A stretch of DNA of 64,000 nucleotides from Branchiostoma belcheri (GCF_001625305.1 NW_017802602.1:1205068-1269067); one strand, 5' to 3'; shown: positions 42,101 to 48,133, counted from the first letter of the stretch. Program-made: numbers and translations. The notes: generated by a model not told the origin, from the letters alone.

Positions 42101-44633
42101 GTCCCGGATAACTGCGTGCCAGCTGAAATAGGCTCCGGGGTTCAGTCAGCCCTGCTAACGGGATTAACCAAGCATAAAAACGGGTGCGTGCGGCGGCAAA
42201 CGAGAACCGACAGAAATACATTCTGTACTTTAAATAGTAGTTACATAATCACATCCAGCCAAAGACCTTGGCATTGTAAGTTTTATGACGTCGACTACTA
42301 CGGCCCACCCACTACCTCAATGACTGGATGGGTAAAGTTACTTAATCTCCAAGCAGATCTTTTGGTGGGGGTAAGACAGTATCAAATAGGCCTGGCATGT
42401 TATCTGTATAGCCGGTATAACCACCCTTCGGCGTAACACACCAGCTTCGCAGGCACGCGGCGCGGCGGCAGTTGGCTACACCGAATGTCTTGTTACACCT
42501 ACATGTAACCCTTGTTATACCTAATGTTATCTCTCTATTTGGCCAACTTCTACTCATTCCAGCCGCCTACCGAAGCCTGGTAGAGGCTAAAGAGACGCCC
42601 GCCCTCCCTGGTCCGTACTTACCCTGCAGTCTCTACCAGACTAACTTCGCTAGCTAATATAGGAGTTTGACCGCCTTGTAGGTTTGACTGGCTGCGCACT
42701 TCGGAGGGAAAGAAACTACCTCCCCGCGGCTGGACTCCTTTGGCCAATTTTACTCTCCTTTTTGCCGAATTGTACGAGCCGTATTCCCGTAGAAAGGCCT
42801 GGTGAAGGCTACTTACCCTGCAGGTGAGCCGTCGTTACATGTGACAGACGTGTTCCGCAGCTTGTGTAGCTTCATGTCGGTGAAGCCCATAGACCCGCAG
42901 GCGTGCACAGCCTCGGCAAGGTCCTTCATCTGTAGAGAGAGAGACGCGTTCAGGTGAAACACAACGGTTTCAAATTAATTTAGAACCGGTCGCTATCTGT
43001 TGTATCCAGCACCGTGCTTTATTCAGAGGCATTGCTCTGGTGCGGTTTTGGATAGTCCATGCCTATCCAGAATCGTACTTTATCTAGAAACAGGGCTCAG
43101 GCACTGATCTGGATAGTCCATACATAACCAGACCTCTGCCTGATCCTGACTCTAGCCTGTTCAGGTACGATTCTGGGTACAATAAGCGTTTATAGAACTA
43201 CTCTCACCTCAGGACAGAACAAGTTGTTGATGTGATCAGACAGTATTTTGTGTTCATGAGTGAAAACACTTTGCTAATTGCGGAGCGACGTAGAAAACAT
43301 TTCAAACGTCTTCCTGCTACAGTAAGAGATAGAGAAGACTTGCAGAGAAAAGAAGATTCGACCAGTTTAAAAGGTTGAAATTGCCAGAAAGAGTTTTAAT
43401 GAAAAAGAAGCTGTTTTCAACCTTAATTGTTGGAGGGTCTAATTGCGTCCTTGAAGCTACTGAATGAGGAGCGAGAGATGTACGATTCCAGCATGTCGTT
43501 GCTTCTCACCGTGTGCGCTTTAAGTAAACCCCAGCAGAACCACCTTATTCCCGTAGTTAAAAGTACGACACGACATTTGATACCTTCTTTGCGAAGTTCT
43601 GTCCCTTTTTCCTAGACTTTCTCCTCTGCGGTCGGCCTAATGTCTAAGTATAGTCCAGAATGAGTGGTAAGTGCCTACTCTACTATACTCGTACCATCAG
43701 CAGTCTAGGCCTATTAAACATGTCTGAACTTGAGAAATGTTTATTATTTTTAGTATTAGTTTGTATACTATTATATACAATAGTTTGTTAAATCGTAGTA
43801 AGAAGATACATGCAAAAATCACCTTATAGACCATCTGGTGGGGCATGCGCATTCCCGTATAGACGCACTCTTGGTACGTTTACATGGATACATGGAGCGT
43901 AAGTGACGAATCTTACAAATTTTACGAAACGCAACTGTTTCGTATTCTCCAAGGAGGCCTTTAGGCTTCGGCTTATTTTTGATTTTATGTGTTTTATCTA
44001 GCTTTTTTTTCATTGCACTAGTATCTTTTTATACGTGGAAAATGGACACAGCCCTGCCAAGTTGATACTGTCCTACCACTATCAAAATATCTGCATGGAG
44101 ATTAACTCCGTAAATAATTTCATCAGGTTGGTAAATGATTGAATATTGAAATTCTTTTATTCGAACGAACAGTTGTGAATAAAAGAACTTTAATATTCAA
44201 GGAGATTAACTGTTTAGATCCCTCCGTTTCAGAGGGTGAAAACACGTGCGTCTGATACGATATGGAATGAAAATGCCGGCGACATCTAGCCTCTACCAGG
44301 CTTCGGGGGGCGGCTGGCAAGAGTAGAAATTGGCCAAATAGAGAGAGATAACATGCCGGGGGAGAAAGTACAGTTTGTCGCACTCGGCATATCATCTCTA
44401 TTTGGCGAATTTCTACTCTCTCCAGCCGCCTCCCGAAGCCTGGTAGAGGCTAGGAGACACCCAGACATAAGTGAGGTTTGACCTACATGTACCTGAGTCA
44501 TGAGCGCCTCGGAGTCGGCCAGCTTCGTCACGTCGATGGCGAACTCGTCCGACAGGTGCCCGCCGACGCTCCGCCCGAACACTTCCGAACCCTCCCGAAC
44601 TAACACGAGCAGCACGACGCCCAACAACAACAT
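18045..44633 (-). CDS. NOTUM: Notum, secreted palmitoleoyl-protein carboxylesterase (Wnt deacylase), 13 coding exons
   Basis: It removes the palmitoleate ester from Wnt proteins outside the cell and so damps Wnt signalling. Coding exons on the minus strand, 5' to 3': 44493-44633, 42817-42929, 37993-38045, 35587-35685, 34657-34717, 32692-32750, 31533-31635, 28342-28530, 26572-26672, 25024-25162, 24453-24500, 19041-19286 and 18045-18351. All have GT-AG borders and phases that agree, giving 552 codons plus stop (human NOTUM has 496). Visible parts: hydrophobic signal sequence (residues 1-12), NTSVTCNDGSPAG sequon region, oxyanion GGWYCF (W105), PYCSSDVWSGAS, nucleophile GSSAGG (Ser210), catalytic Asp317 in WLFDEAQ and His363 in PACLAH, and the C-terminal cysteine motif DSCPWPHCNPTCP. 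Extra length comes mainly from a basic, low-complexity insert at about residues 386-470. The gene is interrupted by many transposons but no exon is broken. Confidence 0.96.
18439..18549. mobile_element. MITE family G, copy (Notum intron 12)
   Basis: Ends TAGCCTAGGTGCCATT...GATGTCACTAGGCTA with GTAGTTTCYGCC inner arms form a 111-bp foldback. Confidence 0.6.
19041..19286 (-). CDS. NOTUM: Notum exon 12
   Basis: It starts DWMTVRMKGVSLPSALHCW, which matches the family, then carries about 60 residues of Ser/Arg/Gly-rich low complexity absent from vertebrate Notum. The donor is GGAGAG|GTGTGT. Confidence 0.92.
19368..19706. repeat. Perfect 81-bp inverted repeat at the DIRS 3' end
   Basis: 19368-19448 is the exact reverse complement of 19626-19706 as far as I can read. 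The spacer 19449-19625 contains a further copy of the element's terminal sequence. It resembles a nested or non-autonomous end, or an internal complementary region. Confidence 0.8.
19753..20206 (-). CDS. Tyrosine recombinase C-terminal part of the DIRS element
   Basis: About 150 residues are visible after the gap. They contain HSTRGA (HxxR of the YR active site), a downstream AADWS (W in the second His/Trp position) and the nucleophile region FATFYKRD. The stop codon falls inside the terminal inverted repeat. DIRS elements use this enzyme to integrate a circular cDNA. The N-terminal part, including the first catalytic Arg, is hidden in the gap. Confidence 0.8.
20207..21143. other. Assembly gap (937 N) inside the DIRS element
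   Basis: A run of N covering the end of RNase H, any methyltransferase-like segment and the start of the recombinase. Frame continuity across it cannot be trusted. Confidence 0.99.
21144..22371 (-). CDS. Reverse transcriptase / RNase H of the DIRS element (3' end in gap)
   Basis: An open frame of about 409 codons with RT landmarks in order: VPKKCGELRPVINLKYLN, NLDLKDAYF, LPFGLSSAPRVF, YLDD catalytic box, EFLGFTI. Then an RNase H start (VQSDASLQGWGGFS, NVLELKAA). It copies the element RNA and removes RNA from the hybrid. The frame is intact up to the gap, unlike the gag region. Confidence 0.85.
22368..23863 (-). pseudogene. Gag-like region of the DIRS element, frameshifted
   Basis: Starting at an ATG near 23863, coding-looking sequence moves through three frames (23402-23863, then 22585 to about 23440, then 22368 to about 22690). 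This implies at least two indels, one in a C-run near 23440. Content: Ser/Pro/Gly-rich start, acidic Ser-rich middle, a helical core and a Lys/Arg-rich tail, typical of nucleocapsid-like proteins. Base-calling errors are the alternative explanation. Confidence 0.65.
23864..24452 (-). other. DIRS 5' end and flank of Notum exon 11
   Basis: 23864-24106 is untranslated DIRS sequence. 24107-24452 is plain AT-rich Notum intron. Confidence 0.6.
24453..24500 (-). CDS. NOTUM: Notum exon 11 (catalytic histidine)
   Basis: A 48-base micro-exon encoding GVFAPACLAHTLITK. His363 matches the family PACLSH motif. The acceptor is CTTCCTTACAG and the donor GAAAAG|GTAGGT. Confidence 0.92.
25024..25162 (-). CDS. 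NOTUM: Notum exon 10 (catalytic aspartate)
   Basis: 139 bases encoding PLFVIQWLFDEAQMMVNNVG and onward. Asp317 lies in WLFDEAQ. It ends GTCAC|GTGAGT, splitting a codon that forms an N-V-T sequon with exon 11. Confidence 0.95.
25163..25934 (-). other. Notum intron 9, proximal part
   Basis: AT-rich with imperfect direct repetition (GGTAACGTTAACAAATC and a GGTAACATTTGCAAAGG-like block). No gene was recognised. Confidence 0.4.
25935..26490. mobile_element. Non-autonomous DNA transposon, about 555 bp
   Basis: Terminal inverted repeats GTCTATACGGAACCACCC (from 25945) and GGGTGGTTCCGTATAGAC (to 26484) enclose non-coding sequence rich in GTGGTTT and its complements. No transposase frame is present. 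Confidence 0.75.
26572..26672 (-). CDS. NOTUM: Notum exon 9
   Basis: 101 bases encoding WWNGQVPERCARQYSKDEQW and CFFGYRAYPTLQ. The acceptor is CCCATGTAG and the donor TACAAG|GTAAAC. Confidence 0.95.
26743..26910. mobile_element. MITE family B, near-perfect 168-bp palindrome
   Basis: Family B ends are TAATCTCCAAGCAGATCC...GGATCTGCTTGGAGATTA, with inner arms GACAGTATCAAATTGGCC and GGCCAATTTGATACTGTC. Flanks ACCCGTCGC and ATCCATCGC are a 7/9 match for a target duplication. It sits 70 bases from the Notum exon 9 acceptor. Confidence 0.9.
26911..28223 (-). other. Notum intron 8, distal part
   Basis: Contains a CA microsatellite (26979-27003), AT-rich blocks with ATTATGCAAAT-type motifs repeated at about 27450-27720, a paired GCCGCTAGGGGGCCCAAA motif (27870 and 27982), and a GACA/CA microsatellite (28106-28148). 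A weak third copy of the exon 8 flank is at 27085-27260. Confidence 0.5.
28224..28294 (-). pseudogene. Duplicate 3' end of Notum exon 8 with its own donor
   Basis: 71 bases match 28342-28412 almost exactly; only the last five codons differ. It is followed by ACTCAC on the plus strand (GTGAGT donor on the minus strand). Intron flank is duplicated too, giving a unit of about 116 bp. Splicing at this donor from exon 8 would add 118 bases and shift the frame, so it looks non-functional. Confidence 0.85.
28342..28530 (-). CDS. NOTUM: Notum exon 8 (catalytic serine)
   Basis: The first base completes Ser210 of GSSAGG. The 189 bases continue through GVADSGWFLDNKQY to CAPTEAIRRGI, with donor AATACA|GTAAGT. 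Its 3' end and donor are tandemly duplicated at 28224-28294. Confidence 0.95.
29195..29683 (+). repeat. Direct repeat split by a hAT-like MITE
   Basis: 29195-29308 and 29573-29683 share AGGACAACGACCTGT and AAACCAGAGAGAACACTCGC blocks. The intervening 260 bases are a foldback element. The following A/T stretch to 29940 ends in GAATAAAGTATCCAAGTATCC, like a LINE tail. Confidence 0.7.
29309..29568. mobile_element. hAT-like MITE, 260 bp
   Basis: Perfect terminal inverted repeats CAGGGGTGCCAAAGAAT and ATTCTTTGGCACCCCTG match the CAGGGGTG consensus of hAT transposons. The interior is a long foldback of ATACGA-rich sequence. No transposase is present. Confidence 0.85.
29789..30088. mobile_element. 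MITE family C with perfect 9-bp target duplication
   Basis: Begins TAGTCTCTACCAGACTAACT and ends AAGGCCTGGTGGAGGCTA. Both flanks are ATATAGAGG (29780-29788 and 30089-30097). About 105 bases of foreign, LINE-tail-like sequence lie inside near 29824-29930. Confidence 0.88.
30363..30525. mobile_element. MITE family A, left end missing
   Basis: Starts inside the arm (GAGCTGGAAAGAGTAGAAAT) and ends GCCTGGTGGAGGCTA. Confidence 0.8.
30619..30814. mobile_element. MITE family A, full-length foldback
   Basis: Both 75-base arms are present (TAGCCTCTACCAGGCTTCGG ... CCTGATAGAGGCTA) around a short loop. The 9-bp flanks are only 6/9 alike. Confidence 0.9.
31169..31435. repeat. TG microsatellite block
   Basis: TG runs at about 31169-31227 and 31324-31435, with CT and CTATCTG-type sequence between. 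In Notum intron 7. Confidence 0.95.
31533..31635 (-). CDS. NOTUM: Notum exon 7
   Basis: 103 bases encoding DFAFMGALILQEVLRELLPL and on to LLLSGS. It ends AGCAG|GTGAGA, two bases into the codon of the catalytic serine. Confidence 0.94.
31643..31712. repeat. AAT/GATAAT microsatellite
   Basis: Irregular ATAATAATGATAAT units directly before the Notum exon 7 acceptor side. Confidence 0.85.
31760..31908. mobile_element. Foldback MITE with ACGTTTCGG arms
   Basis: AAGAGACTCTTTTTACACAA and CCAAGTCTTTTATTCAGCCG pair with CGGCTGAATAAAAGACTTGG at the other end. Nearly perfect over about 50 bp. Confidence 0.85.
32100..32205 (-). mobile_element. SINE fragment, reverse strand
   Basis: Matches the body of the tRNA-derived SINE (GAAAGTCGTGTAAAGTGCCC) in reverse. 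The tRNA head is absent. Confidence 0.6.
32450..32665 (+). mobile_element. tRNA-derived SINE
   Basis: The head carries a box B, GGGTTCGAACCC (32504-32515), with a degenerate box A upstream. The body has GGCACTTTACACGACTTTCC and GAGTGTGCCG before an A-rich end. No mature tRNA fold or CCA context, so it is not a tRNA gene. Confidence 0.8.
32692..32750 (-). CDS. NOTUM: Notum exon 6
   Basis: 59 bases encoding YVPYCSSDVWSGASPRRDK. The PYCSSDVWSGAS block is a family hallmark. The acceptor is CATCCACAG and the donor AAAG|GTGTGT. Confidence 0.94.
32801..32997. mobile_element. MITE family A
   Basis: TAGCCTCTACCAGGCTTCGG start; the right arm is damaged (CCCGGGCCAGTCGCG in place of CCAGCCGCC), ending GAGGCTA. 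It lies 50 bases from the Notum exon 6 acceptor. Confidence 0.88.
33007..33285. repeat. 31-bp minisatellite
   Basis: Seven regular units from 33069 (CACAATACGCCACACTGTGG plus CCTGTATGGTG or TCCTGTTTACCG) and one irregular unit from 33007. Variant units alternate, suggesting a 62-bp higher order. CACACTGTG is palindromic. Confidence 0.92.
33429..33697. repeat. Spaced direct repeat
   Basis: 33429-33515 and 33611-33697 share GGTTTTTCCTACCGCAAGTT and the following 40 bases, 182 bp apart. Confidence 0.8.
34118..34393. mobile_element. MITE family H, copy 2, with nested element
   Basis: TAGTCTCCACCAGACTCTTT start, and end GAGACTGGTGAAGACTA; inner arms GTAGAAATCGGCTAAGGGG and CCCCTTAGCCGATTTCTAC. 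A family G element is inserted at 34179-34267. The whole is flanked by a direct repeat of about 30 bp (GCCCGTCCACG...). Confidence 0.88.
34179..34267. mobile_element. MITE family G nested in H, perfect 9-bp duplication
   Basis: 89 bp: TAGCCTGGGTACCATCCCCA...GGATGGCACCCAGGCTA, a foldback around TCTATAACAGTTATAGA. Flanks are GGGGAACTC at 34170-34178 and 34268-34276. Confidence 0.92.
34516..34564. repeat. Short GC-rich tandem repeat
   Basis: About four units of a CGCATTCCCG-like decamer in Notum intron 5. Confidence 0.75.
34657..34717 (-). CDS. NOTUM: Notum exon 5
   Basis: 61 bases encoding SGILSPDPEENPYWWNANTV, near-identical to the family over PEENPYWWNAN. The acceptor is TTGTTCCAG and the donor ACCGT|GTGAGT. 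Confidence 0.94.
34926..35044. repeat. Foldback repeat
   Basis: GAGCTTTCGACCAGTCACTC and GGTCTTCCTC pair with GAGGAAGACCAGAGTGACTG further on. A MITE-like hairpin of about 120 bp. Confidence 0.8.
35587..35685 (-). CDS. NOTUM: Notum exon 4 (oxyanion motif)
   Basis: 99 bases starting with GGWYCF (residues 103-108). It then diverges from vertebrate sequence and regains similarity at LMSS. The donor is AAAAAG|GTCAGT. Confidence 0.93.
35935..36251. mobile_element. MITE family A with CT-expanded arm
   Basis: Full element; the right arm contains a CT microsatellite (about 36136-36200) expanded from the family's TATCTCTCTATTT motif. Ends TAGCCTCTACC and GGTAGAGGCTA. Confidence 0.88.
36451..37515. 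repeat. Irregular tandem array of about six units in Notum intron 3
   Basis: Units of 100-220 bp start near 36458, 36637, 36824, 36975, 37192 and 37394. The shared core is GGTCCCAGGACGGGAATGGG, GGTATGCGTCGGAATC, ACATATCGGCGTTACG and TTTGGTTAGAGTTTACAACC. Spacers vary. Composition is richer in CpG than the flanks. Confidence 0.85.
37516..37992 (-). other. Notum intron 3, exon-proximal part
   Basis: AT-rich. Carries a paired AAAGCTGTAACCCAATTGGC/AAAGCTATAACCAAATTAGC motif and a family B MITE end at about 37911-37936. Confidence 0.5.
37993..38045 (-). CDS. NOTUM: Notum exon 3
   Basis: 53 bases encoding YYLRRSHGSKRWLLFLE (residues 86-102), with acceptor GTCCGCAG and donor GGAAG|GTGAGG. Confidence 0.93.
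38046..39566 (-). other. Notum intron 2, distal part
   Basis: GC-rich island at about 38630-38860 (GGCGCGGCGCG, GCGCGGCGTGGCGCGGGCC) and a LINE-3'-end-like block at about 39095-39165 (GACCTGTACTTAACCCAGTG). No exon was recognised. Confidence 0.4.
38987..39002. promoter_or_regulatory. Paired TCF/LEF-like sites in Notum intron 2 (weak)
   Basis: CCTTTGATCATCAAAC contains the TCF consensus SCTTTGATS and an inverted ATCAAA half. Notum is a known Wnt feedback target, which makes the site of interest, but about two consensus matches are expected by chance in a window this size. Another match is at 34615-34624. Confidence 0.2.
39567..39746. mobile_element. MITE family A, decayed right end
   Basis: TAGCCTCTACAAGGCTTCGG start; the right arm is shortened (CCAGCCGTTAAACAAAGCCTGG). 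Confidence 0.8.
39756..39846. mobile_element. MITE family G, 9-bp duplication
   Basis: TAGCCTGGGTACCATCCTGG...CCAGGATGGTACGCAGGCTA, 91 bp. Flanks CTGCAGATC and CGGCAGATC (8/9). Confidence 0.88.
40068..40362 (+). mobile_element. Second tRNA-derived SINE family
   Basis: The tRNA-like head has a box A region (ATGGCCAAGTGGGTAGAGTG) and box B GAGTTCGACCC. An unrelated body follows, ending in a (CTAA)n tail at about 40341-40362. Confidence 0.75.
40518..40697. mobile_element. Foldback MITE family E
   Basis: Family E arms read TTGGCTTATTTTTGGCGTGT, TTTTATCGGGCTTTC and GGTATCTTTTTTACGC, mirrored by AAGCCCGATAAAAAAGCC and CCAAACCTCTGCTTGGAGA. This copy lacks the outermost left bases. Confidence 0.75.
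40877..41088. mobile_element. MITE family A
   Basis: GCCTCTACCAGGCTTCGGCAG start, long symmetrical arms, end CCTGGTAGAGGCT. Confidence 0.88.
41089..42343 (-). other. Notum intron 2, middle part
   Basis: A GC-rich block at 41110-41310 holds an open minus-strand frame without recognisable domain. 41840-42020 is rich in GAAACG/CGTTTC inverted motifs, probably a decayed foldback. Nothing else was seen. Confidence 0.35.
42344..42587. mobile_element. Chimeric MITE: B left end, minisatellite fragment, A right end
   Basis: Starts AATCTCCAAGCAGATC (family B), continues with GTATAGCCGGTATAACCACC and CCAGCTTCGCAGGCACGCGG, also found at 44739-45090, and ends GCCTGGTAGAGGCTA (family A). Confidence 0.7.
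42627..42811. mobile_element. MITE family C inserted at the Notum exon 2 splice donor
   Basis: 185 bp: (C)AGTCTCTACCAGACTAACTT...GGCCTGGTGAAGGCTA. The 9-bp duplication CTTACCCTG lies at 42618-42626 and 42812-42820. The right copy straddles the exon 2/intron border, so the donor survives; the left copy carries a duplicate donor. Confidence 0.93.
42817..42929 (-). CDS. NOTUM: Notum exon 2
   Basis: The acceptor is CTCTCTACAG. It encodes residues 48-84, including NTSVTCNDGSPA, and ends CTGCAGG|GTAAGT. The last T of that donor belongs to a MITE inserted there (see 42627-42811). Confidence 0.93.
42930..44286 (-). other. Notum intron 1, no exon recognised
   Basis: Contains a GGATAGTCCATGCCTATCC-type foldback at about 42980-43165, half of a family E element at about 43953-44033 and a family B end at 44047-44106. 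Confidence 0.45.
44287..44452. mobile_element. MITE family A
   Basis: 166 bp, shortened centre. Flanks GGCGACATC and GGAGACACC (7/9). It is 40 bases downstream of the Notum start exon donor. Confidence 0.88.
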
Positions 44634-44646
44634 CGTCTCCTCGGTC
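44493..44646 (-). CDS. NOTUM: Notum exon with start codon
   Basis: The acceptor TTTTCCCCCAG precedes 13 bases of 5' UTR and the ATG at 44631-44633. It encodes residues 1-47, starting with a leucine/valine-rich signal sequence (MLLLGVVLLVLV), and ends ACTCAG|GTACAT in phase 0. The acceptor implies at least one upstream non-coding exon. Confidence 0.88.
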
Positions 44647-44738
44647 CTGGGGGAAAACGAAGGCAAGGATTTATAATATATATACATCTATATCTGAATT
44701 TGTGTCTGTATCGATATCTATGTATCATATCACCATGG

Positions 44739-45090
44739 CAGCTTCTGTGTCCGTATCTGTATAGCCGGTATCACTGACCTTCGGCGTAACACACCAGCTT
44801 CTGTATCTGTATAGCCCGTATAACCGCCCTTCGGCGTAACACTCCAGCTTCTGTGTCTGTATAGCCGGTATAACCGCCCTTCGGCGTATCTGTATCCGTA
44901 TCTGTATAGCCCGTATAACCGCCCTTCGGCGTAACACACCAGCTTCTGTATCTGTATAGCCCGTATAACCGCCCTTCGGCGTAACACACCAGCTTCTGTA
45001 TCTGTATCTGTATAGCCGGTATAGCCGCCCTTGGCGTAACAAACCAGCTTCGCAGGCACGCGGCGCGGCGGCAGCTGGCTATACTATACA
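44739..45090. repeat. Minisatellite of 49-60 bp units
   Basis: Six to seven units of ACCAGCTTCTGTATCTGTAT / AGCCGGTATAACCGCCCTTC / GGCGTAACAC. It ends in a CAGCTTCGCAGGCACGCGG block shared with 42344-42587. Confidence 0.9.
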
Positions 45091-45495
45091 CCGAACGACC
45101 TGTTATACCTAACCTTTGCACATTGAAATGAAAGCGCAATGTGCAATGACTGTCCACTCTACTGTGATTGGTAAAAACGCGTTTCACTCTGCGACAGTTC
45201 TAGGAAAGAACGACTGTAGTGGAATGTTTACATCTAGCTCGCCGTAACCAGTCCCGACAGTTGCCGGAGACAGCGGCCCGGGTACCCCGGCCCTGGAACA
45301 CCCCCTCCCGCGCAGAAACACCCCCCTCTCGGGAAGGAAACACCCCCCTGTCGGGAGGGGGAAGTCTGTCGTCGTGCTTCGTTTTACCCGCAGCGGGTCG
45401 CCGACTCACGACATCAGGCAAAGGCTAAAAGTAGCACAAAGTAACCGGCAGTCACTTAGGAGCGAAATTGGCAGCACCTGGAGTAGACGTACGTC

Positions 45496-45531
45496 CTTTC
45501 CAGCAGCCTCCCGAAGCCTGGTAGAGGCTAA
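45496..45531. mobile_element. MITE family A, right terminus only
   Basis: CCTTTCCAGCAGCCTCCCGA...CCTGGTAGAGGCTA. Confidence 0.75.
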
Positions 45532-45539
45532 GCCAGCTA

Positions 45540-45786
45540 CACTTTTTTTTATATTCGAACATCTGATCACAAGACGTGGTGACGGTACACTCAAGTTTTT
45601 TCAACTTATATTAATGCCGCTACCAACACCAGGACAATACAATACTCATTTCCACCTGAGCGAAGTGAGGAAAGTCGTGTTAAGTGCCTTTCCCAAGGGC
45701 ACAAGATCGGTGACATGGCAGGACTCGAACCCGGGACCTCTTGGTTCCGAGTCGAGCACTCTGCCGCTACGCCACATGACCCCACA
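45540..45786 (-). mobile_element. tRNA-derived SINE
   Basis: Reverse-strand copy: box B GAACCCGGGACC side at about 45727-45740, A-box side CGCTACGCCACATGACCCC at the right end, T-run (A tail) at the left. Confidence 0.85.
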
Positions 45787-46248
45787 TAAGCCAGCTACAC
45801 TTTTCTTTTTATTCGTTCACATAGAAAAAGTTACAAGACATAGTGGTGCCGCACTCAAGTGGAAAGCACTTATGTTTACGGCACCACTAAATAAATACAT
45901 ATAGTAAAGAAAAAACAAACGCATTTTTAAGACAGGCAAAACAGTAAATACAGAAAATTCAAACGCGCAAGTCCGGTTCCCCACCCACTGATGATAAATG
46001 ATGGCAAAGAGAGGACACAATACATAGATAACAAAGGGGGAAATTGAAATCCTTTAAAAACGTTCTGATGTGGTGATAAAGTTTTGGGTACACTTGTCTC
46101 TCCTCGGCCGAACGTAACCCTGCAGGCTACAGACGATTCAGGCCGCCGACGCCAACTCTCCTCCCCGTACCCAAACCGCGGGAAGTTAGACTAATTGTGA
46201 GGCTTCCCTAAGAAATTGGAGGAATTCCGCGGCTTCCACGACGATGAC

Positions 46249-46640
46249 TAGCCTCTACCAGACTAACTAGGATGGCTATACATAAGAGAATGACTGCTAA
46301 GGTAGTTTGGCCGCCTTGTAGGTTTGACTTACTCTCCAAGCAGAGGTTGTGGGGAATGATCGTTACCTTTTTATATATCCATGGCCGTTTTTTTTTGTCC
46401 TGATCCCCACCAACCAGCCCGTCGGTGGCTAATGGAGGTTCTCTGGCTAATGGATACTGCCTGGCCAATTTGATACTGTCTTTTTTGCCACCGATAGGGA
46501 TCTGCTTGGAGATTAGGTTTGACTGGCCTTCGGAGGGAAAGAAACTACCTTCCCGCGGCCGGACTCCCCAGGCCAATTTTACTCTCCTTTTTGCCGAATG
46601 CTACGATTCGTAATCCCGTAGAAAGGCCTGGTGGAGGCTA
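46249..46640. mobile_element. MITE family C with nested family B
   Basis: TAGCCTCTACCAGACTAACT...GGCCTGGTGGAGGCTA. Flanks GACGATGAC and GACAATGAC (8/9). Interrupted by a B element. Confidence 0.88.
46330..46515. mobile_element. MITE family B nested in C, perfect 9-bp duplication
   Basis: TACTCTCCAAGCAGAGGTTG...GGATCTGCTTGGAGATTA, flanked by GGTTTGACT at 46321-46329 and 46516-46524. Confidence 0.9.
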
Positions 46641-47156
46641 GACAATGACTCAGGCAGGCTGATAACTAGTGTAGAGTTTCGTCGTTCAACCAGCAACGGC
46701 CTACCGACACTCCGACGCAGCTTTCCAGAACACCTTACCGTTCTTCGAAAGCTGTGGATCTTAATGTTCATCTTTTCCTTTCTTTGTGATCTCGAAGTTC
46801 AAAAAAGCAGGGAAAATGACATAGGGGAATGGCATTGTATCCTCGATATATCAACCAAGGACTATACTTGAACACTCCTTTGCAGAAAAAAAACCAAAGC
46901 GTTAAAAAGAGAGAATGGCTGGAAGATGTCAAAGATACCATACAAGTGTGTTTAATACCAGACGCCACTCGTGGCACTTATAGCGTTTTAGATCCCCATG
47001 TTGTGTTCAATGACGAACATGGAGTTTAAATGTCGTTGCCAGCAACATCGTCTTGTTGTGGGAACGGCGCTAGACTGTTCTCCAGCCAGGCGCCTCTGTT
47101 AAGTAGCCTGTCTTGGACCGCGTTAGGCTCAAGACTGTCCAGAAGGCGTAAGACAG

Positions 47157-47627
47157 TAGCCTCTACCAGGCTTCGGGAGGCGGCTGGAAAGAGTAGAAAT
47201 TGGCCTAATAGACAGATAACATGCCGGGGGAGTTGGTCCGCTAAAGGAGTACAGTATGCTGCTACAGAATTGATATTTGTTAGGCTGTACTGTAGCGTGC
47301 AGGTGGTTATGTAATGCTCTACGTAAGAAGCAAATGTACTTCTTTATGCCTAGGTCACATTTCCAAACCGGGGCCCGACCGGGCTGTTTGTATGAACGAA
47401 AAACGAATTCATATCAAGAATATATCGAAATAGTGTCCATGGTTATTATCGAAAACTTTTGTGTTTCCTTGTCTTTTAATTTATACCGTACTTTTCGTTC
47501 CATAAGACTGCCCGGTCGGGCTCCGGTTTGGAAATGTGACCTCAGCATAACGGACCAAGTCCCCTGGTATGTTATCTATTTGACCAAATTCTACTTTTCC
47601 ATCCACCTCTGAAGCCTGATAGAGGCT
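47157..47627. mobile_element. MITE family A interrupted by another foldback
   Basis: TAGCCTCTACCAGGCTTCGG at left, CCTGATAGAGGCT at right, with an unrelated 191-bp element inside. Confidence 0.85.
47352..47542. mobile_element. Nested MITE with AGGTCACATTTCCAAACC ends
   Basis: Terminal inverted repeats of 33 bp, one mismatch (AGGTCACATTTCCAAACCGG and its complement), around an AT-rich non-coding interior. Confidence 0.88.
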
Positions 47628-47810
47628 CGGTACATCCACGACGAGAGCGTCGCCCTCCCCAATTACAGCAGCGCCTGAGCAATTTGGCGTTTCTCTTGGA
47701 TCCTTGCGCTGCCGACATGCCTGCCCCCACCGTCCGGCGCCACGGCGCTGGGAAACAATCTGCCGGCTAACGGAGCGCTTCAGCCTTGGCTCCGGCCGGC
47801 TGTCTGCTCG

Positions 47811-48106
47811 TAGCCTCTACCAGGCTTCGGGAGGCGGCTGTCTGCTTGTAGCCTCCACCAGGCTCCGGCCGGCTNNNNNNNNNNNNNNNNNNNNNNNNNN
47901 NNNNNNNNNNNNNNNNNNNNNNNNNNNNNNNNNNNNNNNNNNNNNNNNNNNNNNNNNNNNNNNNNNNNNNNNNNNNNNNNNNNNNNNNNNNNNNNNNNNN
48001 NNNNNNNNNNNNNNNNNNNNNNNNNNNNNNNNNNNNNNNNNNNNNNNNNNNNNNNNNNNNNNNNNNNNNNNNNNNNNNNNNNNNNNNNNNNNNNNNNNNN
48101 NNNNNN
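47811..48106. repeat. Tandem family A/C ends running into an assembly gap
   Basis: TAGCCTCTACCAGGCTTCGG then TAGCCTCCACCAGGCTCCGG, followed by 232 N (47875-48106). CGGCTGTCTGCTCG/TTG repeats between ends. Collapsed repeats probably caused the gap. Confidence 0.8.
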
Positions 48107-48133
48107 ATCAGGCTTCGGTCTGCTGTCTGCTCG

